A DNA stretch of 62,439 bases from Muribaculum sp. (GTDB lineage Bacteria; Bacteroidota; Bacteroidia; Bacteroidales; Muribaculaceae), in contig JAMPAV010000001.1 of assembly GCA_023667055.1 (NCBI GenBank), positions 1-62,439 on the forward strand. Reading direction: 5' to 3'. The first letter of the stretch is position 1, and every line of letters starts with the position of its first letter. The position numbers were made by a program, and so were the translations under genes. The notes under the pieces are model-generated. The model was given only the letters and a program-made list of their open reading frames with translations. It was not told the origin of the DNA and did no database searches. This document shows positions 1 through 6,738 of the stretch, one piece after another.

Positions 1-74
1 GCATACACCTTTTTCATTCCCTTTGGCGAAAGCCGTTCATGTCCGTTTCATATTGAAATCTTCATATTAATGCT

Positions 75-97
75 CGTTACCATCCGCTTGGTGTTTT
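75..97 (+). repeat. 23-bp direct repeat, copy 1 (ACCATCCG repeat)
   Basis: This 23-bp sequence containing TTACCATCCGCTTGGTG recurs exactly at 1435-1457, so the two copies flank the T9SS-sorted gene at 369-1397. A shortened copy lies at 1415-1426, and the core CGTTACCATCCG is partly repeated in inverted orientation at 1559-1569. Confidence 0.8.
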
Positions 98-198
98 AAT
101 TATGGTTCTGTAGTTCTATGGTTATATACTTATATAGCTCCATAATTTTATTTTTTATAGCAAATGTATTGGTATTTGTAAAATTATGGTTGAAATTT

Positions 199-229
199 TT
201 GGATTTATTGTTATTTAATGTTAATTTTG
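199..229 (+). promoter_or_regulatory. Bacteroidota-type promoter, TTG-N20-TAATTTTG
   Basis: TTG at 199-201, exactly 20 bases, then TAATTTTG at 222-229, which matches the known -33/-7 consensus of the Bacteroidota housekeeping sigma factor. Transcription would start near 235 and leave a leader of about 130 nt before the gene at 369, with a palindrome at 267-282 inside it. Confidence 0.7.
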
Positions 230-266
230 TGAGTGAAATTATTTTACAAACTTTTTAAAACCTAAA

Positions 267-282
267 CTTTCGCTTGCGAAAG
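267..282. repeat. Palindrome CTTTCGC-TT-GCGAAAG
   Basis: Seven-base perfect arms separated by TT. The same core with longer arms occurs at 1918-1939 in the xseB leader, and a related GC-TT-GC palindrome lies at 60170-60201 before the aldolase gene. Confidence 0.75.
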
Positions 283-368
283 ATGAATTATAGTCATTGC
301 ACAATTGATTATTACGGTTGGTGTAAAAATTTTATGGAATTGAAATTTGATCAAAAAACATATCGGAT

Positions 369-1397
369 ATGAAAACAACTAAACTTTTTGGTACAGTATT
401 GGCAATAGTTACACTTGTTCTCGCGAATATGAGTCTATATGCCTCTGAAGACTATAAATCCATGATCCGGTATGACAGGGTATGGGAAAGTGTTACAAGA
501 GAATGGGGTCCCCATACTGTGAAATATATGAAGTTTGATGGTAAAGAGGAAATCAACGGTAAGGTCTATGACAGAATTGTTACTTTTGGTAAGACAATAT
601 TCGACACGAATTCGGACAACGAGGTGGAATACGAATATCTTGAGAATATATGTGAGAATGAAGGCTACCTGAGGGAAGAGGATGGCAAGGTTTATACGTT
701 GGTGATGGGAACGAAGTATGGAGATTTCTATTCCGGTCGGTTATATTTATCATCCGAACAGACTTGTCCGGATGACTATGAACTGTCAGAACAGTTGATA
801 TATGATTTCACTTTAGATGAAGGCTCTTTATTTAATGCTTTTACAAATGTTTTGACCAACGGGCTGCTTAGCGATTTTAAAGTCAAAACAAGGTCAAATA
901 TTAAAATTGGTGGGTTTGATTGTATTAAAATAGGTGTCAGTCCAAGTTCTAATGAGTATGATTATGATGCAGTTTATGAGATAGTGGAAAGTGTGGGTCC
1001 TGTCGGCCATGGGTGTCTGAACTACAATGAATTCTTAGATCATGTGTCACAACCGTGGGAGTATAATTACTTAAACAGGCTGTTTGATGATAGTGGAAAC
1101 ATTCTGTATGAAGCATTTGGCGCAAGGGATTATAAACTTCCTCCGGGAGCCTTCAGCGCGGTTGGTACGTTGAATGAATCTCCATCTATATTCATGTCCA
1201 ATGGACATATATCTTTTGGGGAAGACAATCATTCGAATTCGGTCAAAATCTATGACTTGAATGGCCGGTTGGTGAAGTCGGCATCCATAATAGGAAGAGT
1301 GACTATCCCTTCCATGGATTTGATTCCCGGGGTCTATGTATGTGTGGCGGAGACCGATGGAAAGCCCATCTCCCGCCGTAAATTCACCGTCAAATAG
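369..1397 (+). CDS. Secreted protein with T9SS C-terminal sorting domain
   Basis: A 342-residue protein of unknown function. Residues 1-26 form a signal peptide (basic start, hydrophobic core, YAS before the mature end). The middle, rich in Tyr, Asp and Glu, matches no family I recognise. Residues about 285-342 look like a type A T9SS sorting domain: a V-x-I-Y-D-L-N-G-R-L-V strand, then L-I-P-G-V-Y and a basic, hydrophobic end RRKFTVK. I infer export by the Sec system, passage through the type IX machinery (core genes at 41-48 kb) and surface attachment or release. The gene stands alone behind its own promoter and is flanked by 23-bp direct repeats. Confidence 0.75.
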   Translation: MKTTKLFGTVLAIVTLVLANMSLYASEDYKSMIRYDRVWESVTREWGPHTVKYMKFDGKEEINGKVYDRIVTFGKTIFDTNSDNEVEYEYLENICENEGYLREEDGKVYTLVMGTKYGDFYSGRLYLSSEQTCPDDYELSEQLIYDFTLDEGSLFNAFTNVLTNGLLSDFKVKTRSNIKIGGFDCIKIGVSPSSNEYDYDAVYEIVESVGPVGHGCLNYNEFLDHVSQPWEYNYLNRLFDDSGNILYEAFGARDYKLPPGAFSAVGTLNESPSIFMSNGHISFGEDNHSNSVKIYDLNGRLVKSASIIGRVTIPSMDLIPGVYVCVAETDGKPISRRKFTVK

Positions 1398-1414
1398 ATT
1401 CAATTGAAAATAAT

Positions 1415-1457
1415 CCGTTACCATCCGACGAACCCGTTACCATCCGCTTGGTGTTTT
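1415..1457 (+). repeat. Direct repeat, partial copy plus copy 2
   Basis: CGTTACCATCCG occurs at 1415-1426 and again at 1435-1457, where it continues into the full 23-bp match to 75-97. The pair sits directly after the T9SS-sorted gene. Confidence 0.75.
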
Positions 1458-1524
1458 TAACACCTTGCATCTTAAGGTGCAAGGGTGCCGGAAGAAAATG
1501 CATTATAGTGTTAAATCAGCAAAG

Positions 1525-1542
1525 CAATGGCCAAGGCCATTG
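1525..1542. repeat. Palindrome CAATGGCC-AA-GGCCATTG
   Basis: Perfect 8-base arms with a 2-base spacer, in the gap between the T9SS-sorted gene and xseB. The same gap holds an imperfect hairpin around 1462-1488 (CACCTTGCA against TGCAAGGGTG) and an inverted copy of the ACCATCCG core at 1559-1569. There is no T tract, so it is not an obvious terminator. Confidence 0.6.
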
Positions 1543-1577
1543 GGGGATAAACGCCTGACGGATGGTAACATATGATC

Positions 1578-1712
1578 TTACCCGATTAGCCAGTTTTCGA
1601 TGCGGCGGAGCTTTGAGGAGAAGTTGACGCCGATTTTGATTATGGTGCGGGAATCACCTAAACCCTTAGGTCCGATGGTCAGCCGAGGGAATCGGAAAGG
1701 GTCTCGAGGCAT
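1578..1712 (-). CDS. Possible 44-residue small ORF overlapping the xseB end
   Basis: An ORF too short for usual gene callers starts with ATG at 1710-1712 inside the last codons of xseB, in another frame, and ends with TAA at 1578-1580. Beyond xseB its translation has a normal composition (I-G-P-K-G-L-G-D-S, then I-G-V-N-F-S-S-K-L-R-R-I-E-N-W) rather than the look of random sequence. GGTGAAGA precedes the ATG. I do not recognise a family. It may be a real small protein translationally coupled to xseB, or the relic of a longer gene. Confidence 0.3.
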   Translation of the reverse strand: MPRDPFRFPRLTIGPKGLGDSRTIIKIGVNFSSKLRRIENWLIG

Positions 1713-1888
1713 TTCTTCACCTCAGTGTCGGTCTTGAACAACTTTTCTTTGCAGAATTTCAGCAGTTCAAGAGCGCGGGAGGTCATGGCTGCCAACGAAT
1801 CAATGTCGCATTCCGGCGACTGCATCTTGGCTGTGATGGCCTCAAGCTCCGCCACAGCCTCAGAATATTTCATTTCCTTCTTTTCCAT
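1679..1888 (-). CDS. xseB: Exodeoxyribonuclease VII small subunit
   Basis: A 69-residue helical protein with the XseB signature near its start (Y-S-E-A-V-A-E-L-E-A-I, about residues 8-18), followed by a heptad-like helix and the L-x-x-C-K-E-K-L segment. In the family, several XseB chains bind XseA to form a nuclease that degrades single-stranded DNA to oligonucleotides. ATG at 1886-1888 is taken as the start; ATG at 1871-1873 is possible. xseA is not next to it here. The gene is divergent from luxS and has its own promoter (1949-1979) with a palindrome at the 5' end of the leader. Confidence 0.85.
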   Translation of the reverse strand: MEKKEMKYSEAVAELEAITAKMQSPECDIDSLAAMTSRALELLKFCKEKLFKTDTEVKKCLETLSDSLG

Positions 1889-1917
1889 ATAAATTAAACC
1901 TTAAGCTTTTTAATCCA

Positions 1918-1939
1918 CAACTTTCGCTTGCGAAAGTTG
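1918..1939. repeat. Palindrome CAACTTTCGC-TT-GCGAAAGTTG in xseB leader
   Basis: Perfect 10-base arms separated by TT. It begins about 10 bases after the -7 box of the xseB promoter, so it would form a stem-loop almost at the 5' end of the mRNA. It shares its core with 267-282. Confidence 0.8.
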
Positions 1940-1948
1940 AATTTTTTA

Positions 1949-1979
1949 CAAATTTAAGAATAAATTCATTCATACGCAA
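1949..1979 (-). promoter_or_regulatory. xseB promoter, TTG-N20-TAAATTTG
   Basis: On the minus strand TTG (1977-1979), 20 bases and TAAATTTG (1949-1956) fit the Bacteroidota consensus exactly. The predicted start is near 1944, just before the palindrome at 1918-1939. Confidence 0.7.
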
Positions 1980-2004
1980 ATTTCTCTATTCCGATTTTTT
2001 TGCT

Positions 2005-2012
2005 TAAATTTG
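2005..2012 (+). promoter_or_regulatory. luxS -7 box TAAATTTG, 4 nt before ATG
   Basis: TAAATTTG ends at 2012 and the luxS ATG begins at 2017. The bases 20 upstream (1982-1984) are TTC, two of three matches to TTG. With this box the mRNA would begin at or very near the start codon, as also seen for kdgK and the glycosyltransferase at 52724. Confidence 0.55.
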
Positions 2013-2016
2013 CATT

Positions 2017-2502
2017 ATGGAAAAAATAGCAAGCTTCACGATAGATCATCTTTCGCTGCTTCCCGGCATTTATGTGAGCCGGAAAGACACCACTCCACAC
2101 GGTGATGTGATCACCACTTTCGATGTTCGCATGACAGCCCCAAACCGTCAGCCGGCGCTCTCCATTCCGGCTCTTCACGCCATGGAGCATCTTGTGGCCA
2201 CTTTTCTCCGCAACCATCCAAAATGGGCCGATAGAATTGTATATTGGGGCCCGATGGGATGCTGCACCGGCAATTATCTTCTGCTCAACGGTGACTACCA
2301 AAGCACAGATATAGTCTCTCTCCTCAAGGAGGCGTTTGCTTTCGTGGCCGAATTTGAAGGTGAAGTGCCCGGAGCATCGCCAAAAGATTGCGGCAACTAT
2401 CTGCTGATGAATCTCCCCGAGGCAAAGATGGCCGCACGTGACTATCTGAAAGCACTCGATTCCCCCGCACTCCCCCTCTCATATCCAAACACTAAGTGCT
2501 AA
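2017..2502 (+). CDS. luxS: S-ribosylhomocysteine lyase LuxS
   Basis: At 161 residues it has the normal length for the family. Metal ligands are visible as H54-A-M-E-H58 and C125, and the catalytic cysteine as C82 in G-P-M-G-C. The enzyme cleaves S-ribosylhomocysteine to homocysteine and 4,5-dihydroxypentane-2,3-dione, the precursor of autoinducer-2, in the activated methyl cycle. The first residues match the usual LuxS start, which supports the ATG at 2017 even though the -7 box lies only 4 nt upstream. It is followed after 56 bp, filled mostly by a heptamer array, by an aminotransferase in the same direction, which suggests an operon. Confidence 0.95.
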   Translation: MEKIASFTIDHLSLLPGIYVSRKDTTPHGDVITTFDVRMTAPNRQPALSIPALHAMEHLVATFLRNHPKWADRIVYWGPMGCCTGNYLLLNGDYQSTDIVSLLKEAFAFVAEFEGEVPGASPKDCGNYLLMNLPEAKMAARDYLKALDSPALPLSYPNTKC

Positions 2503-2520
2503 ACACCAACTCCTATCAAA

Positions 2521-2558
2521 CTTAACTCTTAACCCTTAACTCTTAACTCTTAATTCTA
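2521..2558 (+). repeat. Heptamer array (CTTAACT)5 abutting a start codon
   Basis: Five exact 7-base units with the consensus CTTAACY (CTTAACT, CTTAACC, CTTAACT, CTTAACT, CTTAATT) run from 2521 to 2555, then CTA and the ATG of the aminotransferase. The array fills most of the luxS-aminotransferase gap. Its end, TTAATTCTAATG, is identical to the end of the array at 16518-16565. Confidence 0.9.
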
Positions 2559-3758
2559 ATGGCAAAAATGTCGCAACGCGGTTTCGAGATGCCTGCCTCA
2601 CCTATCCGTAGGCTCGCCCCCTTGGCTACAGATGCCGTAAACCGTGGAATCAAAGTATATAGGCTTAATATCGGCCAGCCGGATCTCCCGACCCCTCCAC
2701 AGGCCTTTGAGGCTCTTAAGAATATAGACAGGGATGTGCTTGAATACAGCCCTTCCGATGGTCTGCTTTCACTTCGCAAAAAACTGAAGGAATATTACAA
2801 CAGGTTCAACATCGATGTCGATGTTGAGGATATCATAGTCACTTGCGGCGGCTCCGAGGCGGTTCTTTTTGCCTTCATGGCCTGTCTTGACCCGGGCGAC
2901 GAGATAATTGTACCCGAACCGGCATACGCAAACTATATGGCTTTCGCCATATCGGCCGGCGCAAAAATCGTGTCAATCCCATCTTCTATCGACAAGGGGT
3001 TCGCGCTCCCTCCGATTGAGGAGTTTGAAAAACTGATCACTCCACGCACAAAAGGTATCCTTATTTGCAATCCCAACAACCCTACCGGTTATCTCTACAC
3101 CATCAAGGAGATGATGCAGATCCGCGACCTCGTGAAGAAATATGACCTGTTCCTTTTCTCCGATGAGGTGTATCGCGAGTTCTGCTACACCGGTGCTCCA
3201 TACGTGTCGGCGTTCCACCTTCCCGGAATAGACGACAATGTGGTGCTTATCGACTCTGTGTCGAAGCGATACAACGAATGCGGCATACGTATAGGTGCTT
3301 TGATCACCAAAAACAAGGAGCTGCGTGCCAATGTCATGAAATTCTGCCAGGCCCGTCTCAGCCCACCACTCATCGGGCAAATCATAGCGGAGGCTTCTGT
3401 GGATGCAAGTCCGGAATATATGCTTGATGTCTATAATGAGTACGTTGCGCGCCGCAATTTCCTCGTGGATGGCATCAACAAGATTCCCGGTTGCTATTCT
3501 CCAATCCCCATGGGCGCATTCTATACCGTTGCCTCGCTTCCGGTGGATGACGCCGACAAGTTCTGTGAGTGGTGTCTCCGCGAATTCAGTTATGAGGGCG
3601 CAACTGTCTTCATGGCCCCCGCCTCAGGTTTCTACACCACTCCTGATACGGGCAAGAATGAGGTCAGGCTTGCGTATGTGCTCAACAGGGAGGAACTTGG
3701 CAAGGCTCTGAAAGTGCTTGAAGAAGCTCTGAAAGCATACAATGAAATCAATAAATGA
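2559..3758 (+). CDS. PLP-dependent class I/II aminotransferase
   Basis: A 399-residue fold-type I aminotransferase. Visible motifs: N-x-G-Q-P-D near residue 40, C-N-P-N-N-P-T-G near residue 170, S-D-E-V-Y for the cofactor-binding Asp, S-V-S-K-R-Y with the Lys that should bind PLP (about residue 238), and N-E-V-R-L near the C-terminus for the substrate-carboxylate Arg. It resembles the aspartate/alanine-type subgroup common in Bacteroidales; the exact amino acid cannot be read from sequence. The start codon is formed at the edge of the heptamer array, with no Shine-Dalgarno, which is normal for the phylum. Confidence 0.85.
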   Translation: MAKMSQRGFEMPASPIRRLAPLATDAVNRGIKVYRLNIGQPDLPTPPQAFEALKNIDRDVLEYSPSDGLLSLRKKLKEYYNRFNIDVDVEDIIVTCGGSEAVLFAFMACLDPGDEIIVPEPAYANYMAFAISAGAKIVSIPSSIDKGFALPPIEEFEKLITPRTKGILICNPNNPTGYLYTIKEMMQIRDLVKKYDLFLFSDEVYREFCYTGAPYVSAFHLPGIDDNVVLIDSVSKRYNECGIRIGALITKNKELRANVMKFCQARLSPPLIGQIIAEASVDASPEYMLDVYNEYVARRNFLVDGINKIPGCYSPIPMGAFYTVASLPVDDADKFCEWCLREFSYEGATVFMAPASGFYTTPDTGKNEVRLAYVLNREELGKALKVLEEALKAYNEINK

Positions 3759-3772
3759 TTTGAATTATATGG

Positions 3773-3804
3773 AAATAGGCTCTTTTCAGAAAGAGCCTAT
3801 TTTT
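3773..3804 (+). terminator. Intrinsic terminator after aminotransferase
   Basis: A 13-bp perfect stem (AAATAGGCTCTTT with its complement) around the loop TCAG, ending in a run of T. It lies 15 bases after the stop codon. Confidence 0.85.
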
Positions 3805-3815
3805 AACAAAAAAAA

Positions 3816-3893
3816 TTGATTGTCATCACGACAACCAATCTCCTGTTAACCTTAAAATCTAATACCATGAAAAACTCGATGCAAAATTACTAA
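3816..3893 (+). ncRNA. Possible structured leader with 8-codon ORF upstream of gmd
   Basis: A hairpin at 3816-3838 (TTGATTGTC / GACAACCAA, one wobble pair) is followed by TTAACCTTAAAATCTAATACC and a tiny ORF MKNSMQNY-stop at 3867-3893. I believe similar hairpin-plus-ATG-AAA-AAC strings occur in other Bacteroidales genomes, but this is from memory. It lies between a strong terminator and gmd, where a leader RNA is plausible. No known riboswitch is recognised. Confidence 0.3.
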
Positions 3894-4001
3894 TTTTTCT
3901 TCAAATGATGTTGTATAACATATAAATTTTGCTCCAAATTAACATTATTTAACAGACAAGATATTGGATGTTAAATTTTGACATCAAAAATTAACATAAG
4001 T

Positions 4002-5090
4002 ATGAAAAAAGCACTAATCACGGGGGTGACGGGGCAAGACGGGTCTTACCTCTCGGAGTTCCTTATAAAAAAAGGCTATGATGTGCATGGCACCATACGC
4101 CGCTCATCGGTGGATTTCCGTGAAAGGATAGCGCATCTTGAGGGAAATCCGCATTTCCACCTCCATTATGCCGACATGACCGATTCAATGTCGGTGATAC
4201 AGGTTCTCAACAAGGTCCGTCCGGATGAGGTGTATAATCTGGCGGCCCAGAGTCATGTCCAGGTCAGCTTTGATTCACCCGAATACACGGCGAATGTGGA
4301 TGCCACAGGCGTGCTGCGTATCCTTGAGGGAATCCGACAGTGTGGCCTGACCGAAACCTGCCGTTTCTATCAGGCATCCACATCCGAACTTTACGGCAAG
4401 GTAGAGGAGGTGCCACAGAATGAAAACACCCCCTTCCATCCTTATTCTCCCTACGCAGTGGCGAAGTTGTATGGTTTCTGGATTGTGAAGGAATATCGTG
4501 AGGCTTACAATATGTTTGCTTGCTCGGGTATCCTTTTCAATCATGAGTCGGAACGCCGTGGCGAAACTTTTGTCACCCGCAAGATAACACTTGCTGCCGC
4601 AAGAATAGCCCAGGGAAAACAGGAAAAGCTTTATCTCGGCAATCTTGACTCCATGCGCGACTGGGGATATGCGCCCGACTATGTGGAGTGCATGTGGCTC
4701 ATTCTTCAGAATTCAAAGCCTGAGGATTTTGTGATTGCCACCGGAATGCAGCATTCGGTGAGAGATTTTGCGACTCTTGCTTTCCGCAGGGCGGGTATCA
4801 ATCTCCGTTGGGAGGGTGTCGGGGTGGATGAGAAAGGAATAGATGAGGCCACAGGGAAGGTGTTGGTGGAAGTTTCCCCGGATTTCTATCGGCCGACAGA
4901 CGTGGTAAACCTTTGGGGAGACCCCACGAAGGCGCGTGCAATACTTGGTTGGAATCCAACCAAGACAAGTTTTGAGGAATTGGTAAATATAATGGTGGAT
5001 GCCGACATGGCGAAGGTGGCTGTGGAGCGGGCCGGCGATCATGTGCGCACCAATCTTGCAGAGTATCTGGAGAAGGGTATAGTCAAATGA
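4002..5090 (+). CDS. gmd: GDP-mannose 4,6-dehydratase
   Basis: A 362-residue extended short-chain dehydrogenase. The NADP-binding G-V-T-G-Q-D-G-S-Y lies at residues 8-16, S-T-S-E-L-Y-G-K near 125 and the catalytic Y-x-x-x-K in Y-A-V-A-K near 150; the R-R-G-E-T-F-V-T-R stretch is typical for Gmd. It converts GDP-mannose to GDP-4-keto-6-deoxymannose, the first step to GDP-fucose. I start it at the ATG at 4002, which begins M-K-K-A-L-I-T-G; an in-frame TTG upstream adds no conserved sequence. The stop overlaps the next gene by ATGA, suggesting coupled translation. No fucose synthase gene is adjacent. Confidence 0.95.
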   Translation: MKKALITGVTGQDGSYLSEFLIKKGYDVHGTIRRSSVDFRERIAHLEGNPHFHLHYADMTDSMSVIQVLNKVRPDEVYNLAAQSHVQVSFDSPEYTANVDATGVLRILEGIRQCGLTETCRFYQASTSELYGKVEEVPQNENTPFHPYSPYAVAKLYGFWIVKEYREAYNMFACSGILFNHESERRGETFVTRKITLAAARIAQGKQEKLYLGNLDSMRDWGYAPDYVECMWLILQNSKPEDFVIATGMQHSVRDFATLAFRRAGINLRWEGVGVDEKGIDEATGKVLVEVSPDFYRPTDVVNLWGDPTKARAILGWNPTKTSFEELVNIMVDADMAKVAVERAGDHVRTNLAEYLEKGIVK

Positions 5091-6412
5091 CACGAAAGGA
5101 TATTCGACGCGGCACCGGAATCATTCTTATGGCAGCCACTTTTTTCACTGTCGTGATTTTTGCAGTGGCATACATGCGCGACATAAGGTCGGAATCGGAT
5201 GCAAAAGACTCGGTCGCTTCCGCTCCGGGCGATACATGGTCGGCTAATCTGACTAACGATCTTTCCGATTATAAACCCCTTCATCGCATGGACAGCGAGA
5301 TAGAGCGTTTCATGGGAAAGTGGAGCATCAAGGGGCTTTCGCTTGCTGTGACCCGCAATGACTCGCTTCTTTATGCCAAGGGTTATGGCTGGGCCGACAT
5401 GGAGCAGGAGGAAAAAATGGAACCGACCCATATCATGCGTCTTGCATCGGCGTCAAAACTGGTGACGGCGGTGGCGGTGATGCGTCTTGTGGAGGATGGA
5501 AAACTCAAACTTGGCTCAAGGGTGTTCGGTCCGGATGGAATACTCAGCGACACGGCATATACCAATGCAATCCGCGACCCGCGGCTTTTTGACATCACTG
5601 TGGATCACCTTCTCCGACACAAGGCCGGTTTTGGCATGGGGGCGGGCGACCCGATGTTCAACACAAAGGATATAATTGCAGCTAAGAAACTATCCGGTCC
5701 TCCATCTAATGAGGAGCTTGTGCCTATTGTGCTTGGGCGAAAGATTGCCTTCACTCCCGGTCAGGGTTTCCGGTATTCCAATTTCGGTTACATGCTCCTG
5801 TCGCTTGTTATAGAGCGGGTGACCGGCCGGGAATACTGGGATTATGTCACGAAGGAGGTGCTCGAACCTGCGGGATGCTACCGTTTTCGTCCGGCCACAA
5901 ACTATTATGCCGATAAGCATCCTGAGGAGGTTCGCTATTATGGTCCTGACACGGTGAAGATTGAAGAATTTAATGGTAGCGGCCGTCTGGTGGACCGTGT
6001 GTATGGCGGCAGCAACATCAATGGTCTTGTGGGTGCTGGAGGATGGTGTGCCACTCCATCGGATCTTGCACGCCTCGTGGCTGCCACTGACAAGTATCCT
6101 CATGTGAATAATATACTTACCAATGCCTCTATTGATTCCATGACGGCTTTCTCGAAAGACGACAAAATGTCGCGAGGCTGGAGTGAGATTGATGAGCGTG
6201 GCAAATGGCGTCGCACGGGTACATTGTCATCCACGCATACGCTTGTGGAGCGTTTCCCCAATGGTGAGTGCTGGGTGATTATCACCAATTCCGGTGTATG
6301 GACCGGCTTCCATTTCTCATCTGTTATGACGCAGCTCGTTAGCCGCCTCCGCTCCACCTATTCCTCCTCCTTCCCCCATCGCGACCTTTTCACCAGTTCC
6401 CACACCCCATAA
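5087..6412 (+). CDS. Serine hydrolase, beta-lactamase class C-like family
   Basis: 441 residues. One N-terminal membrane segment (about 11-30) suggests a membrane-anchored periplasmic enzyme. The fold's motifs are present: S121-A-S-K124 (S-x-x-K nucleophile), R-Y-S-N (Y-x-N) near 230 and R-T-G-T-L-S-S-T-H as the K/H-T-G equivalent. Relatives include penicillin-binding proteins, esterases and peptidases; antibiotic resistance should not be assumed. The substrate is unknown. It overlaps gmd by 4 bp but has no obvious functional link to nucleotide-sugar synthesis. Confidence 0.85.
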   Translation: MTRKDIRRGTGIILMAATFFTVVIFAVAYMRDIRSESDAKDSVASAPGDTWSANLTNDLSDYKPLHRMDSEIERFMGKWSIKGLSLAVTRNDSLLYAKGYGWADMEQEEKMEPTHIMRLASASKLVTAVAVMRLVEDGKLKLGSRVFGPDGILSDTAYTNAIRDPRLFDITVDHLLRHKAGFGMGAGDPMFNTKDIIAAKKLSGPPSNEELVPIVLGRKIAFTPGQGFRYSNFGYMLLSLVIERVTGREYWDYVTKEVLEPAGCYRFRPATNYYADKHPEEVRYYGPDTVKIEEFNGSGRLVDRVYGGSNINGLVGAGGWCATPSDLARLVAATDKYPHVNNILTNASIDSMTAFSKDDKMSRGWSEIDERGKWRRTGTLSSTHTLVERFPNGECWVIITNSGVWTGFHFSSVMTQLVSRLRSTYSSSFPHRDLFTSSHTP

Positions 6413-6738
6413 GCATATCAAGTGTGGTTCTTCCGTTAACTTCTCATGAAAATTTGAGTCGGATTTTACCTTGATGGTTCATTCACGGCTCCTGATGCTT
6501 CCAGTTAGGTACAACCCCCATTATGCCGTTAATATAAATAGGTGTTAAGGCACAAGACGAATCAGTTTTTACACAATAAATTATCTGAATTTTCAGTAAT
6601 TTGGCACGATTTTATTCAGTAATTTGGCGCGGTTTCATTCAGTAATTTGGCGCGGTTTCATTCAGTAATTTGGCGCAATTTAATTCAGTGATGTTTCTGT
6701 TGCTTGCCGGCATGTTCCTTTTGCCGTTGAAATGGACC
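6413..6738. other. Convergent intergenic region with 23-bp tandem repeats
   Basis: This 326-bp space lies between the ends of two convergent genes. Its second half holds four 23-bp repeats (6593-6684). The first part has no coding look and I found no strong terminator hairpin, which is unusual between convergent genes; the repeat block might serve that role. Confidence 0.6.
6593..6684. repeat. Four tandem 23-bp repeats
   Basis: Units start at 6593, 6616, 6639 and 6662 and are exactly 23 bases long; units 2 and 3 are identical, and units 1 and 4 differ at a few bases. The shared core is TCAGTAATTTGGC. A partial fifth unit (TCAGTGAT) follows. Confidence 0.9.

Larger units (their letters stand above)
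1..368. other. AT-rich upstream region without a gene
   Basis: No ORF here resembles a gene. The stretch holds one copy of a 23-bp direct repeat (75-97), a promoter for the following gene (199-229) and a short palindrome (267-282), all listed separately. The remainder is AT-rich with no further structure that I could see. Confidence 0.6.

Noticed and set aside
5087..6412. Serine hydrolase as an antibiotic-resistance beta-lactamase
   Set aside because: The motifs define the wider class C-like hydrolase family; nothing in the sequence or context supports beta-lactam cleavage.
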